Shown here piece after piece: positions 1-11,998 of a stretch of DNA of 64,000 nucleotides; position 1 is the first letter of the stretch; each line of letters opens with the position of its first letter. The notes beneath the pieces are model-generated. The model ran no database searches, was not told the DNA's origin, and worked only from the letters and a program-made list of their open reading frames with translations. Both the position numbers and the translations under genes were made by a program. Origin of the DNA: Paulinella micropora (taxonomy: Eukaryota; Cercozoa; Imbricatea; Euglyphida); assembly GCA_009731375.1 (NCBI GenBank), contig BJOX01000107.1, forward strand, positions 1 through 64,000. The letters run 5' to 3'.

Positions 1-97
<97 letters not shown>

Positions 98-205
98 GCT
101 ACTACTACTACTACTACTACAGTACTACTGCTACTACTGCTACTACTACTACTACTGCTACTACTACTACTGCTACTACTACTACTACTGCTACTACTAC
201 TACTG

Positions 206-265
<60 letters not shown>
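1..265. repeat. (TAC)n trinucleotide microsatellite
   Basis: Near-pure ACT/TAC triplets with scattered TGC interruptions run from the first base of the window to about 265, so the tract probably continues to the left. No coding role is suggested. Confidence 0.97.
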
Positions 266-513
266 GTAGAGTAGTAGACACTACTCAGTGACACTAATAT
301 CAGCTCTACGAAAAGCAAGCGTTCTTCAAGTATTAAAAGTGGAAAAATTGATGCAAGTAAGCACTATGCAGCAACAACCACTGAAGTAACAAACATGCAG
401 GCAAGTATCCATCACGACACCAAGCAGGCAAGCAATCATGTTGGTAATGCCACAACCCCAGCATTTGAAGAGATTTATGATTACAAATTTTCCGCTTTCC
501 AAAACTTGTGGAT

Positions 514-596
514 GACACCGTGGCCGAGTGGTCTAAGGCGTGTGACTAGAAATCACTTGGGATTTTCCCGCGCGCGTTCGAATCGCGTCGGTGTCG
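514..596 (+). tRNA. tRNA-Ser(AGA)
   Basis: A full cloverleaf can be drawn. The acceptor arm GACACCG (514-520) pairs with CGGTGTC (589-595), followed by discriminator G. The D-arm/A-box sequence is TGGCCGAGTGGTC. The anticodon loop CTAGAAA places anticodon AGA at 548-550. A long variable arm follows, as expected for a class II tRNA, and the T-arm/B-box core is GTTCGAATC. There is no intron and no encoded CCA, as is usual for eukaryotic nuclear tRNA genes. It decodes UCU serine codons. One T-T mismatch at the base of the anticodon stem is the only blemish. Confidence 0.95.
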
Positions 597-600
597 AACA

Positions 601-607
601 TTTTTTT
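601..607 (+). terminator. RNA polymerase III T-run terminator of tRNA-Ser
   Basis: Seven consecutive T residues begin five bases after the discriminator base. This is the standard Pol III stop signal for the tRNA gene just upstream. Confidence 0.85.
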
Positions 608-620
608 GTGCACACAGTGG

Positions 621-659
621 TCTTCTTCTTCTTCTTCTTCTTCTTCTTCTTTTTTTTTT
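621..659. repeat. (TTC)n and T-run
   Basis: A short TTC microsatellite merges into a ten-T run. It lies just downstream of the tRNA. Confidence 0.9.
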
Positions 660-777
660 CATTATTTGTTATTGTTTGCTTTTTAATATAACATTTCTTC
701 TGTTTTGTTTCTTTTTAGTATACGCAAGCACTGTTTTAATCTAGTTAATATATATGGAAAACTTGTCACTCGTACGC

Positions 778-1371
778 GTGTATATATATATAATATAGAT
801 ATATATAGAGATACATGTAGATATAGATATAGCGATATAGATATAGATATAGATATAGATATAGATATAGATATAGATATAGATATAGATATAGATATAG
901 ATATAGATATAGATGTAGATGTAGATGTAGATACAGATATAGATATAGATACAGATATAGATATAGATATAGATATAGATATAGATATAGATATAGGTAT
1001 AGATATAGATATAGATATAGATATAAGATATAAGATATAGATATAAGATATAAGATATAGATATAAGATATAAGATATAGATATAAGATACAGATAGAGA
1101 GATAGAGATAGAGATACAGATACAGATACAGATACAGATACAGATACAGATACAGATACAGATACAGATACAGATACAGATACAGATAGATGTAGATAGA
1201 GATAGAGATAGAGATAGAGATAGAGATAGAGATAGAGATAGAGATAGAGAGAGAGATAGAGATAGAGATAGAGAGATAGAGATAGAGAGAGATAGAGATA
1301 GAGATAGAGATAGATATAGATATAGATATAGATATAGATATAGAGATAGAGATAGATATAGATAATATATA
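778..1371. repeat. Composite (ATATAG)n / (AGATAC)n / (GAGATA)n microsatellite
   Basis: Hexanucleotide repeats change stepwise: ATATAG, then ATATAAG, then ACAGAT, then GAGATA, then ATATAG again. The long open frame through this tract (705-1040, Asp-Ile repeats) is only the repeat translated. Confidence 0.95.
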
Positions 1372-1754
<383 letters not shown>

Positions 1755-1937
1755 ATCTAGACTAGGTAGCTATAGAGACTAGAGATGATTATGATGCCTA
1801 GGGAAGATTTTTTTCTTTTTTATGTAATATTTCTTCTGTCTACTCTATATCTAGTATCTAGCTATAGAGTATGTACGTATATATACTAGCTATAGCTATA
1901 TATATATAGACATATACGTATACATAGATAAAATTTT

Positions 1938-3192
1938 TTAGTGATTTAAATGTATAGAAAAAGTTATTGCTATTACAAAAAGATAAATTTCAACCCGAGT
2001 ATACTCCTCCCTTTCCCGATCAGGGTCTTGGTTCAGGTGTAAGTCCATACATTTCAACATCGTTTCCGTGTAGATGCGATATGGCCTACGCACTCCGGGT
2101 GCTACGACCCTCCACGTTCGCGGCGGTACCGGGCACCGTTCCGAATACGCGTATGTCGGACGGTCGATCGGTCCGTATACTCCGGATATGTTATCAGAGG
2201 CATGAAAGTACGCGGGGAATACTTCGTCCCTGCCCCAATGTGCAGTCGGTTCCGGTGGCGGGCAGCGGTGGTGCTGGTACGCCGGATCCGTGGGCCGTGG
2301 CAGCTCATCGGGCCGCTTCTCTTCGGGCGGGTTCAGCTTGTAGCTGTAAGCGTCGGGCTTGATTCTATCATCATCGCTGACTTTCTTCCAGTATCTCAAG
2401 CGTGCTTCCTCCCTAGCATCCATCCGCATCCATCCGCGTGAGGCTCAATTCTTCGCCATAATATAGGCTCTCGTCTTCCTCTGGGATCCACCCAAATCCC
2501 GAGTGCTGAGGGGTGCTTAACACTTCGGGATCGACGTCCTCAACGGTGTGTTGCGATGCAGGTGTACTGCTGTCATCAGTCGGTGCCTCCCCCTCGTCAG
2601 CCGATGACTTCATAGGGGTCGTCAACATCTCCGACTCGATTTCAGCTTTTCCCCGTTTGGATTTCGGTGTGGTCACAACACTAGCCTGAGTTGTGCCACC
2701 TGAAGGTTGAGCGGGTGTGAGCGGTGTATTGGGACCGCCAAGGTTGCGATGCAGGGTTTCGTTTCCCTGTGCGCCCTTGCTTGCAAGGTTGTTTGCGCCA
2801 CTGCTCGGAGTGGTCATTGTGGTGTGGGGTGTCCCCTCTGGTGAGGTATGTATGTGGCCGCACCTGAAGTTCGATGCCTCAGATGGATCTGGTTCGTCCA
2901 GCTGCTCCGCTTCGCGACGCCGGTCAGCCAGCGGGCTAGCTGCCGGGGTCGTTCCGGCCGGACTATCCCGCGCGGATGGAGGGAGCAGTTGCCCTTCTCC
3001 CGCGATCGTCCGTAATCCTAGGTGTACTATGAGTATCACCAGGACCGAAGCCACGCACGCCAGGAGGAATCCCAGATACTGCTCCACCAGATGTTCGGTG
3101 CCAAACATACACCGCCAGGTGCCTATATCACGTATATGTCCGTGAGTTCGTATGTATATATATCTGTATGTCAGCCCAAGCACAACGAGCAA
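1938..3192 (-). pseudogene. Unknown membrane-anchored ORF pair, gypsy-linked
   Basis: Two minus-strand frames overlap by 17 bases: 3192 to 2413 (259 codons) and 2429 to 1938 (163 codons). The overlap sits in a GGATGC/GGATGGATGC direct repeat, so a one-base slip would join them into about 400 residues. The first frame has a hydrophobic segment at residues about 39-58 (YLGFLLACVASVLVILIVHL). It continues as a Ser/Thr/Pro/Glu-rich region, and the second frame is Pro/Arg/Tyr-rich. No family is recognised. It lies about 720 bases beyond the integrase stop of the gypsy element, on the same strand, which is where some gypsy elements carry an extra envelope-like gene. A single membrane segment does not establish that, and it could equally be a host gene. 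Confidence 0.4.
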
Positions 3193-3912
3193 TGTGCGAT
3201 GTATGTGTTGTTCTCGTGTCGGTGTTCGACTCTTCTGCTCGTTTCCAAACGCTAGTCAACAGCGTGACCACGCGGGTGCACCCATGCCCCGGTCATCTTT
3301 GCTGTCCGCGTGTTCCACCCTCGCCGTACTGCGCGATTTGCGGCGGTATATAAATAGGGACATGTGATATTTCTTAGTGGTATAGATATGCTTATATGTA
3401 TACGTAGGGCCGTCGGGTGCCTTAGAGCCCCTTCCATCCAAACAAAGAGCAAACAAGAGCGAGCATAATATCTAAGACACTCTGTGGAGAATAACTTATC
3501 ACACACCACTCATGCAATTGCCGCGGGAGGCGGGTGTGCAACTCGAGAGGAGGTGGGTATAATGTGCAATGCAAACCATATCAACTGGCATTGCTGCGCG
3601 TCAACATGGTTAGCACGAAGCTATTCCGACCCCTGGTGGAACACCAACTACTAGCCAGTCAAGATACCTTCAGGGCCGTCGCACCTCACGGAGGGTAAGG
3701 CAGGGTCTTTTCCCGTGTATCATGTCATTTTAGGCTCCCTTTTGCTATCTCTAAGAAGAATGGACTGAGGTAGTATTTTAACAGATATGGAGTCCAAAGC
3801 AGTGTCCCTTTCCTATGGCTAGTTTCTTACTGTTGCTACCCAGTATTGGTCTTTGGATCTCACATACTAGCCTCGTTAACTATGCTTGTGAGGTGTCACA
3901 TGGCATGCTGGG
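3193..3912. other. Non-coding interval with a TATA-like site
   Basis: No coding region is supported here. A TATATAAATAGG stretch near 3346-3357 reads as a TATA-like motif on the plus strand and, less well, on the minus strand about 155 bases ahead of the 3192 ORF. The rest has no recognisable feature. I could not find an LTR pair matching this interval to the other end of the gypsy element. Confidence 0.4.
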
Positions 3913-5682
3913 CTAGGCTAGCTTGCGTCTCTTCGCCTGCCCTAATTTGGCTTTCTTATATTTGCCTGGTGGTGGTGCCCCGATGAAATGGGTCGCTATG
4001 CCCTCTGCTACTATCTCATCCCACACCCGTAGGGGGATTCGACCGTGCTGTAGATCGAATGGGTAATCCAGCACCATCCTAGGCCACGCCTGTATTTGCC
4101 ACGGCGTGTAACCTTCAGACTTGTCCCTGATGCATTTCCAGAACGTTTCGACCTGGTTGGAGTCGCGGTATACAGGATAAAAAATCCGCGATTCCGGCTC
4201 GTCGAGGTCCTGGTGTGATCGATAGAACTGCAGTACGGGCGGCCCCGCTTTGATTGCCTTGCTTGCGCGCGTAACCCGAGTCTGCGGCTCCCATTCTCTC
4301 ACTTTCATGAGGAAGAAATCGTTGAGGCAATCGTCGCCGACATGTGCCTCTGGTGGCCGAAAAAGGTATATCTTTCCGACGTGCCAGTGCATGGTTTTCA
4401 CGTCGTCGGCCGACCTCAGCTTTGATTCAGCTGGTGGGCGTCTCGGCACCGGTTCAACCTTCTCCTCCTGTTCCGACTGCAGGTGGTTGATCGGCCCTGG
4501 CGCGATAACGTCCCCCTCTGAAGCGTCGGCTTGTTCAGCCACGACTTCGTCGGCTTCGTTATTATTCGGATCGTTCCCCTCGGCTACGGCCTGTAAGGGT
4601 TGTGTCGGGTTTTCCTTCGCCTCGGCCGTCTTGTCTCGGCGCTTGGGCGGCCTTAGACTGTGTTCCAGTTTCTGTACCGCTTCCGTCATTGTTTCGTTAC
4701 GATCCAGCATGGGGTTAAAACGCATCAGCCGCCGTACATGTACTACTAACGTCTTACCCTTTCCCTGTATTCGGTATGTCAAAGCACCTACTTGTTCTAC
4801 GACAGTGTAAGGGCCTTGCCACATCGGGAAGCGTTTGACGCTAATCAAGTTGGGCACCTGGGGCACGTACAGGAAGACTAAGTCCCCTTTATGGTATTCC
4901 CCCGACTCATACTTGATTTTGTTCGGCGTCTGCTGGTTTTGTTTGTGAGCCTCTTCGGCCTCCCGCGCCTTCATGACGTAGTGTCTGGCTTCCGCCATGA
5001 CTCGTAGGCGACAGGCCATCAGCTCATCATGTTCCAAAAAGCACCCTTCCGGGAGGTTTGGTAACACCAGCTCCTCCGGAATCCTCAAGTGCTGCCCGTA
5101 CACCAGGAGATTGGGGGAAGCGCCCGTGGCGTTTCCGCCCAATGCTCTCGATGCGGTGTTGTTCATGGAGAACACAAAAGACTGTAAGGCCTTATGCCAT
5201 ATGTGCTGATTATCGAGACAATACTGCTGGAGCGCGGCCTTGAGCGGTCTATGGACCCTCTCGATTTTGCCGTTGCTCTCTGGTGAATATGCCGTTACGT
5301 ATTTCCACTTAAAGCCCCACAGTGTGGACAGCCGAGCGGAGAGTTCATTTGTAAACTCCGATCCCCGATCGCTGTACACATTTTTCGGCACTCCGGTATA
5401 TCGGAAGACATGGTCGACAAGGGCCTCGCATGTCGATTCCGCATCCTTTTCCACCACTGGTACCGCGAACACATAATTCGAGAAGCGGTCTATGGCTGTC
5501 AGGATGTACTGATAATTGTGGGTCTCCGCTCGTGGTAGCGGTCCTACGCAAAGTTTCGAATATGTTCTCGACAAGCTTGTATTCGCCATAAAGGCCTCTC
5601 TGCGCGTTGTTGTGTGCTGTCTTGGTTTGCTTGCAGTGTTCGCATGTGTCGACCTTGTCGGCAATTGATTTCTGCATGCCAT
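3913..5682 (-). pseudogene. Gypsy integrase: catalytic core and C-terminal domain
   Basis: The integrase core has the DD35E triad: Asp in TAIDRFSNY, Asp in YSDRGSEF and Glu in NGKIERVHRPLKA. It is followed by the GPY/F module (MWQGPYTVVEQV), typical of Ty3/gypsy and retroviral integrases. A hydrophilic Glu/Asp-rich linker and a tail of about 150 residues ending in KKAKLGQAKRRKLA come next. The first roughly 40 codons of this frame are out of register with the zinc-finger frame: the CEHC-containing stretch is read in another frame (5677-5345), so one frameshift lies near 5560. Its role is to join cDNA to host DNA. I see no chromodomain. Confidence 0.88.
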
Positions 5683-5683
5683 G

Positions 5684-6296
5684 CTACCAAAACCTGCGTG
5701 AAATAAACCATGACATTTTATCCCTTCCCGTGTGTGAGTTGAGAGCAGAGCGGTGGGTGGCTAAAAGGATCGCCTTGCGTAACTGGGTTGGTACCCACAG
5801 TGTCCACTTTGAAGGCGTCGTTTCCCACGTACCGCCTGCCCCCTTATACCACAGGAGGTTATCATGCCAGGTCATCGTTTTCTCTCGTCTCAGGATTTGC
5901 TATCGGGTCAATAGCGTGAGCAATGAAGGGGCCCCATTCCTTAGAGCTCTTCGCCAACTGACCAAACACCTCGGGGCTCGCCACCGTCATATCCATGTCG
6001 TCCAGCTGGAGAGAACTGGTGACTAGGCTTATAGGCCCCATTGTTCGGTGTGTTTGCTCGGCAGCCGCGATAATCGCCGACCGTTCAGGGTGAACATGCT
6101 GGGGTACCCAGAACGACTGCGTCTTATCCGCGAAAAATGCGTTAAAGGAGTGTTCATGTTCATGGGTCTGACCCGGCTTTACATCCCCCTCGCTGAGGAT
6201 GTCCGACTGGGTGTCGATCTCCTCCAGCAGGTCTTGCCAGTCCTCAGCTTCGTGTTGCGCGCAGCACACGCGACGTATGCATTGCAGCTGGTCCAA
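5684..6296 (-). pseudogene. Gypsy RH-IN connection and integrase zinc finger
   Basis: Frame 5875-5684 carries the two histidines of the integrase HHCC zinc finger (ATHRSALNSHTGRDK, then FISRRFW). It ends in an in-frame TAG at the position where the family normally has a residue of the W-P-x-M motif. The two cysteines (TCEHCKQTK) follow directly after that stop. Frame 6296-5862 is the spacer between RNase H and integrase and overlaps the finger frame. The TAG and the overlap mark this copy as damaged. Confidence 0.7.
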
Positions 6297-6332
6297 CAGT
6301 TCAGCTTGAGAATCGGGTCTATATCCCGGTGT

Positions 6333-6902
6333 TCAGCTTTGCGCGTTGGTGGCCATGTATGCCATCCCCGCCGGCAACGTGTCTTTGAAATCTGCTCTAT
6401 GCTCCGTGGCCGTCCAGTCATCATCGGCTGTCCATCCGACTAGGCAGGCCGTGGGAGTTTCTAATGCAAAGCGGTCTAATCCGTCGCCTACGGAGCCTTT
6501 CACCCGAGGCATCCGTGATAGGCTATCTGGGACCGTATTTTCTTTACCTTTAATGTACACGATGGTGAAATCATACAAGGCCAGCTCCAACTGCCATCGG
6601 GCCAGTCGTCCCGTATGTTCTGGGTCCATGAGCCATCTAAGGTTGGCGTGATCTGTTTGAACCAATATGTTCGGAGCACCCCACAAGTACTCCCTCAGCC
6701 GACTGAACGCCCAAACTATCGCCAGCGCTTCGCGTTGTCTGGTGCAGTAGTTGACTTGTTCGGGCGTCAACTTCTTGCTGACGAACATGATCGGTCTCAA
6801 CTGTTTGTGGTCAGAGTCGTATTGTTGTAAGACGGCCCCGACCGCGTATTTCGACGCGTCGGTTGCTACAACAAAACGCTTCTCAAAGTCGGGGAGAACC
6901 AA
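6333..6902 (-). CDS. Gypsy RNase H domain
   Basis: A typical Ty3/gypsy RNase H: ATDASKYAVGAVLQQ carries the first catalytic Asp, SKKLTPEQVNYCTRQREALA the Glu region, and VQTDHANLRWLM the next Asp. IKGKENTVPDSLSRMP closes the domain, as it does in the family. It degrades the RNA strand of the RNA/cDNA hybrid. The frame overlaps the end of the RT frame by 20 bases, so a one-base shift separates RT from RH; in an intact element they would be one polyprotein. Confidence 0.9.
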   Translation of the reverse strand: MVLPDFEKRFVVATDASKYAVGAVLQQYDSDHKQLRPIMFVSKKLTPEQVNYCTRQREALAIVWAFSRLREYLWGAPNILVQTDHANLRWLMDPEHTGRLARWQLELALYDFTIVYIKGKENTVPDSLSRMPRVKGSVGDGLDRFALETPTACLVGWTADDDWTATEHRADFKDTLPAGMAYMATNAQS

Positions 6903-8444
6903 GAGCGATCCGCCCTCTATGAGGGTCTCGTGTCAACGCCTCCTTTAGCTTTGTGCACACCTCCGCCGCCTTTGGCGGCCACTCGCCATCCGGGTCGCCG
7001 TGAAGGCAGAAGTCCCGTAATGGTTTGACGGAGTCCTGGAAGTTCGGGATAAATTCCGAATACACCTGTGCCATACAGAGGAAGGAGCGCAGCGCTGTGC
7101 GTGTGTTTGGGCGTGGAAGGGAACGGATAGCGTCCCGCTTCTCCGGCTTCAACACTATTACCCCATCCTTGACTCTGTACCCTAGATAATCAATGTGGTC
7201 CTTAGCGAACGAACACTTCTCTAGGTTCAACCTGAGGCCGAAGGCTTCTAGGCGTCTCAAGATGTCCGACACGTGAGCCAGGTGCTCCGCTTCTGTCTTT
7301 GAATAAATAACGATATCATCGATGTAACAAAAGCTATACTGGTTAGTATGTCCGTAAGTTTCGGTGAACTTTGGATCACCGTACTTCGGGTCGGACAGAG
7401 CTTGATTCATGCAATCCTGAAAGATAGCAGGGGCGGTTTTCAATCCCATCGGGAGGACTGTCCACTGGTACAGTCTCCCGCCGACGGCGAAGGCCGTCAG
7501 TGCCCGACTCTCCACATCCAAAGGGATGTTCCAGAATCCANNNNNNNNNNAATGTTCCAGAATCAATTCTTCAAGTCTAGCTTTGTAAAGAACTTAGCAT
7601 CCCGGAGTCGGTTGAGGCCATCCCGCATACGGAGGATTGGTGCCTCAACGCTCTTGATGATCTTATTGAGCCTCGTGTAATTGATACAGAATCGTTGCTT
7701 GCCATCCGGCTTTGGCGCAAGCCGAACCGGTGATCGGTACTCCGACCACGACGGTTCTATTAGCCGTTTAGCCAACATATCTTGAATCATTTCCTCGCAG
7801 ATCTGCTCCTCCTTGTAACTGAGGCGCGATCCGCGGAGACGAGGCATCGTCTGTCCCACTTGTCGCTCTATCTTAGCAGCAGTGTGCGTCACGCCGCCGG
7901 CTACAAGGGGTCCAAAAAGTGTCTTATTCTTCAGAAACTGAGCCTTGAGATCCCGACCAAAGTCTGGTGACCCTGACTGTCGCGCCACAACTTCGTCGAT
8001 GATCTCTTCGACAGGTTTCTGGTCTCTCGGGTCATCCGGGTACTCTAAGATGGAGTCCGGATCCTCAACCTCATCCTTCGCGTCCCTGCCTGGGTATCGC
8101 GTAGTGGACTGGTTGTGCCATGTTGCAAATTCCTGAAGTTCTACTAACATATCAGCGTATTGTTTCGCTGCCGACTTGTGAAAGAACCCCGGAAAGATCT
8201 GAAAGGCGATCTCCCGCATGTCATCTACCTTTCGGGTCAGTAGTTTGGTTCTGTATGCCAGACCATCCTGCCTTGATCCTAATCGGAATGCCATGAGTGG
8301 TTTAGCCTGTCGACTAGGTATCGGTATTGGGTCATCGACCACCCTATCCAATACATCCCTCCACCACATCACGGTGGGGTGTATCGGGAGTATAATGGTG
8401 ATGTCTTCGCCCCGATCCAACCTGTCAGCCAGAAGTTTCGGCAC
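6883..8444 (-). CDS. Gypsy reverse transcriptase, split by an artificial gap
   Basis: The upstream half (8444-7563) ends in DAKFFTKLDLKN and the downstream half (7566-6883) begins GFWNIPLDVESRALTAF. These are adjacent family motifs, with the catalytic YIDDIVIYS further on. Between them is a 10-N gap (7541-7550) flanked on both sides by the same 16 bases, TGTTCCAGAATC-centred, with mismatches at the ends. The stop just before the gap is a TGA where the other flank reads GGA. The RT is therefore probably continuous in the genome. It copies the element RNA into cDNA and is part of the pol polyprotein. Confidence 0.88.
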
Positions 8445-8480
8445 CTTCGACAGGTTCTCGGGCTGTATGGGCTCCGATCC

Positions 8481-9527
8481 CTAGTACCATAGTTTTAACT
8501 TTTCCACATTATCGTCCTCTGTGAGGCGTTTAGATGCATGGAAAACCAATCTCGATTTGACCCTTATGAATTCATGTGGCCGTTTCTGCCCACCCCCATA
8601 TAGGTAGGTTTGGTCAAAGCCGTGCCATGATTCATCCTGCTTCCGCAGCAGCAAGATTTGGGCCTCGCGCTCAGCTGCTAAATCCTCGAAGCCGCCCATG
8701 AGCCGGTCAGCTCCGGGACATAAACATTCGTGTATACCCATGCTGTGCCAGCGGGCGTAACACGCTGCTGTGTCCGTATATCATGCGGTATGGGGGGTGC
8801 GGGTGGGATCAAGATCACCTGCGCTCTCCCCCTATACGGGTGATCTACCGGCCGTTGTGGACTAGGGTTAAGTATGGGGTATTCTGCCACATGTCGGCCC
8901 CTTCCATACTTAATAACATCCTGCCCCAATAAAAGCTGAGCTTCCATCATCTTCAGATCAGGTTTACCCAGCACTATTGTTCCCGGGAAATCTGGCACCA
9001 CCAATACGTGTATTGTGTATGTCATGCCAGTCGGGAATTCCACCGTCAACGGAATACGACNNNNNNNNNNCAGTCGGGAATTCCACCGTCAACGGTATAC
9101 GACCAATGATCGCACTTCTTCCGTCGTTAGCACCCCGGATATATCCGAGCTTCCCCTCGCGCGTGAAATCGAATAACTTTCCGAATTTATCTATAAATCT
9201 TTTCCCCGCGAAGGTGATCTGTGCCATGCTATCGTTACCGGTGTCCAGGTGGGCGTTGAGCTCTCGCCAATATAGACGGGTGTAGCTCATGTCCCTTGCC
9301 TCCGCGTCAGGGAGGTCCTGGGGTTCGGCTGCCGAGATGAGTGCCTGTTGCAGCTCCATCTCAGCATACCTGCGTGCCCTCCGCCGTTGGGCATCGCCAA
9401 GCTTGTCCGGGTCCACCAAGGGCGTTAATCCCATCTGGCTGATTACCGCCGGAGCAACGCTTGGGCCATCCCGTGGGCCCGGGAGCACTACAGGGTTCTG
9501 TGCTGTGAATGGTGATGCAGTATACAT
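8481..9527 (-). pseudogene. Gypsy aspartic protease and PR-RT linker
   Basis: AHLDTGNDSMAQITF holds the catalytic Asp-Thr-Gly, and FPGTIVLGKPDLK matches the hydrophobic-hydrophobic-Gly flap partner of retropepsins. The gap at 9061-9070 is flanked by a 33-base duplication with one mismatch (9028-9060 and 9071-9103). The split of the protease into frames 9527-8964 and 9049-8678 is therefore at least partly an assembly artefact. A further frame (8741-8481) leads toward RT. The family role is cleavage of the Gag-Pol polyprotein. Confidence 0.75.
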
Positions 9528-10567
9528 GTTGTCTGTGTGTGTGTGGGGAATGCATGGTCAATATGCGGTATATTCGGGTGATTAATATCGGAACCGGCCA
9601 CCGTTCCCGGGGCTAGTCGAACACCACGACCGAGCAAAGACCGTTGAGGTGCTATTTGTTGTTTTGCCCTGGCTTTAATGCTAATCACCTTGTTCTCAAA
9701 AAGGGCTGTTTTCTGTAGTGAGGCGACTGGGATGGAACCTGCCTTGCTTACGCAGGTGTCCGCTGTGCGGACACGGCAACTTAGCCCGTCCATTTTACCA
9801 TCATCCTCACTAGCCGCCTGTGCGACATCGTTTTCGGGTGGAGATGGGTGAGGGTCCGCCTGTATATTGTTGCGGAAGGTCGTCACCTCAGGTGAAGGTG
9901 GATGGCCACGACTACTGTTGTGCCCCTCTGTTATCTCTTCGCTCACCCCTGCCGTAGCAGTACTATTGACTGTGATCGAGGGGTCTGAGACCCCCGCAAT
10001 ACTATCTACTTGCGGTGTAGAAGGGGGCGCAGCAACCCTAGCCGTCGGTGACTCGATACTGACTTGTGTCACCTGACCTGGCGTTGGTGTAGCCTCCATT
10101 CTTACTGTCGTATCTACCACTGGTGTGGGTGGGGACACAGCAACCCTAGCCGTCGGTGACTCGATATCGGCTTGTGTCACCTGACCTGGCGTTGGTGTGG
10201 CCTCCGTTACCATCACCCTATTAACTAGTGTTTCTGTTACTACTGCGCCTGTCCCGACAAGTAGTCCATCACCCTCTGCGGTGGCTATCGTTTCCAACGG
10301 GTGTGCAAAACGCACCCGTTTACGTGCCCCGGGGTGTGTCCTTTCCGTTGATTGTCTAGGACTTGAGTTTGCGCTTCTTGTAGGACTTGTGTCCTGCTGG
10401 CTGGCCTTGGCCTGCACAACACATGTGACGTGTTGCTTGCGTTTGCGTTTGCGTTTGCGTGCTGTGGGCTTACCTATCTGGCTCAGGAGTGACTCCTGTC
10501 CGGGCATGTATGCCGCGACTTGTCGGCCGCGCCGGGAGTCGGCTCTTGAGCATTTCGGCTTCCGCAT
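9488..10567 (-). pseudogene. Gypsy gag/linker, low complexity with internal repeat
   Basis: A 359-codon frame, basic at the N-terminus (RKRKRKRKQ) and then Ser/Thr/Pro/Val-rich. A unit of about 35 codons containing EATPTPGQVTQ and IESPTARVA occurs twice in tandem. No zinc knuckle is visible. The position just before the protease suggests the C-terminal part of Gag or a linker, but no family signature supports that beyond context. Confidence 0.5.
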
Positions 10568-11508
10568 CGAAGGCGGCGCACCAACTTGCCACGTGCCCGT
10601 TTGGCATCAGAGAGACCCATCCGTGTTCATCAACGTCCGGGAATGGCAAGTTCATGTGTGCCTGCTGTTTCGGGCAGGGCACCCAATCGCCATCTTCCGG
10701 CCTCTTGACCTTCGACTCTCCCGCCTTGTATCTGCGTATATACCGCCTCATCGCTATTGGGTGCTGTGGGGTGCCCGGGAATGTGTGCCATCGTTGACAC
10801 GACATTCCCATGAGGCAGGGCCATACCCAAAATCGACGTTCTGGTAAGCAGTTAAAAGCCACTGCGTGGTGAAAATAATCACACAAAGTATTAGACTTGA
10901 CCGTTGGCGGGTTGCCAAGGTCGTCTAACCTCTGTACCCCGTACGGGCATCCAGCCGGACCAGGGTCGATGGCTAACGAGCTGAGAGGTTGATTGTTTGC
11001 CGTGGGATTGTACATGTTTTCTTTTTCTTTGTCGCCGGCTGACGTGGGGGCGGGGCCCCTTGTGTCTGGCTAACCGGCGGTGGTGTGGGAGGTAACATGG
11101 GGGGTGGTAAGGGCGGTGGTGAGTAGATGGGCATGGTAAACTGTGGTGCTTGGTAAGTATGAGGTGGTGATGTCAAGCCCACCGGTGGTGGAGAATGAAA
11201 TCCCGAAGTGGAGTGTTGGGCATATGGATTAGGGCTACCCCCCGCTGGAGAAGATGTAGATGCGTATGGGTTTGGAGAATGTCGCGGCCCCTGGCCCAAT
11301 ACGGGTTCGAGCTCGATGAGCTCGACGACGATGACCAGTATGGGTTAGGTGAACTCGAGGGGGATCTCTGATAGGAGCTGGACCCCGTATAAGAGTGGTC
11401 TCCCCATGAGGTGGATGTGACGAAGGACAGTATGTCGAACTGTGGTTCGTTTGCCTTGGCCTGATGATCAGGCAACGACAATCCTACAGCCTGCATGGCC
11501 TGCAGCAA
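10470..11508 (-). pseudogene. Gypsy gag middle region, Pro/Ser/Tyr-rich
   Basis: Three overlapping minus frames (11508-11173, 11299-10973, 11015-10470) read as one damaged region. It has repeated SPNPY/SNPYW motifs and a poly-Ser run, then a PPPLPPP-type stretch, then a segment with several Cys and Trp residues that is not a recognised knuckle. Frame changes occur near 11290 and 11000. Assignment to Gag rests on position and strand only. Confidence 0.45.
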
Positions 11509-11998
11509 GATGTTGCCCGCCGCATACGTTCGTCCTTGTTTGATTTAGAGCCGAAGATCTTCTTCACAAAAGTTGCATCCCACGCGGATACTTCGACCAA
11601 TCGGTCAACGCGAAAACCCTGAAGCGAGAATGCGCGGTCATCGGCATCCTGTGCCTGTGACAAGACGTTGCGAATGTATCTTTCCCCCGTTGTTCGGCCT
11701 TTGGTGGTCGTTGCTCTACGATGCCCTGAAGGACCGCCACCAGTACATCGCAAAATCCGCACGAACAAGGGGCGTGATCAACTTTTGTGGGAGGTCCAAG
11801 ATTTCGTTGTGTGGCACATCGGCTTCCCACATACGTTGTGCCATTGCCGACACCAGGTCGGCGACGATAACAGGGTCGCACATGAAACCCCAGTTGGCTC
11901 CCTTTACAAATTGTTCGAGCAGGTAATGAGGTCGCCCGGGAGGCTTCAATTGTCCTCCTTGAATCAATCGGCCCGCTTTCTCATCCCATTGTGGCCAC
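11484..11998 (-). pseudogene. Gypsy gag fragment (N-terminal side of the middle region)
   Basis: Frame 11967-11716 (HYLLEQFVKGANWGF and following) extends upstream in frame to about 11995 as HKWPQWDEKAGR, where a TGA stops it. It is continued in a second frame 11768-11484 (RYIRNVLSQAQDADDRAFSL). The composition is that of a globular capsid-like domain, but no family is recognised. It abuts the plus-strand ORF at 11999. Confidence 0.45.

Noticed and set aside
705-1040. A 111-codon Asp-Ile repeat protein
   Set aside because: It is only the ATATAG microsatellite read in frame.
4250-4810. A 186-codon plus-strand ORF and other plus-strand frames across 4250-8500
   Set aside because: They are antisense shadows of the gypsy integrase and RT frames.
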